Below, piece after piece: positions 52,048-52,275 of a DNA stretch of 52,275 nt. Both the position numbers and the translations under genes were made by a program. The first letter of the stretch is position 1. The number at the start of each line of letters is the position of its first letter. A model generated the notes under the pieces. It was not told where the DNA came from. It searched no databases and worked only from the letters and a program-made list of their open reading frames with translations. Origin of the DNA: Gammaproteobacteria bacterium bin55 (GTDB lineage Bacteria; Pseudomonadota; Gammaproteobacteria; Pseudomonadales; Azotimanducaceae); the NCBI GenBank assembly GCA_002238665.1, contig MPMU01000005.1:1-52275 (forward strand), given 5' to 3'.

Positions 52048-52275
52048 GTGAAAAGCCGTATTTCCTCTGTCGTGACCCGTCATGGTGATAGAGGCAAAAC
52101 GTCCCTGGCCGACGGCGAACGATATAACAAATTTGATCCAAGTATTGAGCTGGTAGGAGTACTTGATGAGGCGAATGCGGCACTCGGACTTGCTTCCGTG
52201 TTGATTCAATCGCCTTGGCTTGAAGAGCTACGAAGGGTGCAATCAAGACTGTTTGATGTAGGAGCAGCAGTTGCG
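52048..52275 (+). CDS. Cob(I)alamin adenosyltransferase (PduO-type), 5' part, truncated by the window end
   Basis: GTG start: VKSRISSVVTRHGDRGKTSLADGERYNKFDPSIELVGVLDEANAALGLASV...; not in the ORF track because it is partial. Confidence 0.88.
   Translation, partial: MKSRISSVVTRHGDRGKTSLADGERYNKFDPSIELVGVLDEANAALGLASVLIQSPWLEELRRVQSRLFDVGAAVA

Noticed and set aside
51982-52246. Two minus-strand ORFs at the right edge
   Set aside because: Antisense to the truncated cobalamin adenosyltransferase read from GTG 52048.

Overview
Bacterial chromosomal window, probably from a gammaproteobacterium. That placement is inferred from gene order and cannot be pinned further from sequence alone. The left part is a conserved block: adk, relA, recO, era, rnc, lepA, [M32 carboxypeptidase], rseC, rseB, rseA and rpoE on the minus strand, with nadB divergent. 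Other housekeeping genes are PTPS-like/QueD-family, yhhQ, queF, groES-groEL, ampG, yajQ, an ATL protein, and a cobalamin adenosyltransferase cut by the window end. Between these lie catabolic enzymes (CaiB-type CoA transferase, LLM flavin monooxygenase, enolase superfamily, TauD, FAD oxidase, MBL hydrolase) and accessory or defence loci. The most interesting items are: (1) a type IIG (Eco57I-like) restriction-modification gene split in two by a G7 homopolymer, where one extra G restores a single frame of about 1,110 codons, so it is a candidate phase-variable switch; (2) a decayed IS1595-family transposase whose frame-corrected C-terminus overlaps (TAATG) the start of an intact DNA methyltransferase fused to an HNH nuclease, a possible passenger-gene transposon remnant; (3) a four-gene operon combining an ABC ATPase, a 1162-aa ABC-2 permease fused to a catalytically dead M1-peptidase-like domain and a golvesin-like C-terminal domain, an RND adaptor and an RND pump; (4) tandem CIRCE operators before groES; (5) domain-level oddities in RelA, RNase III and a PTPS homolog. 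All protein calls come from reading the translations; no database search was run.
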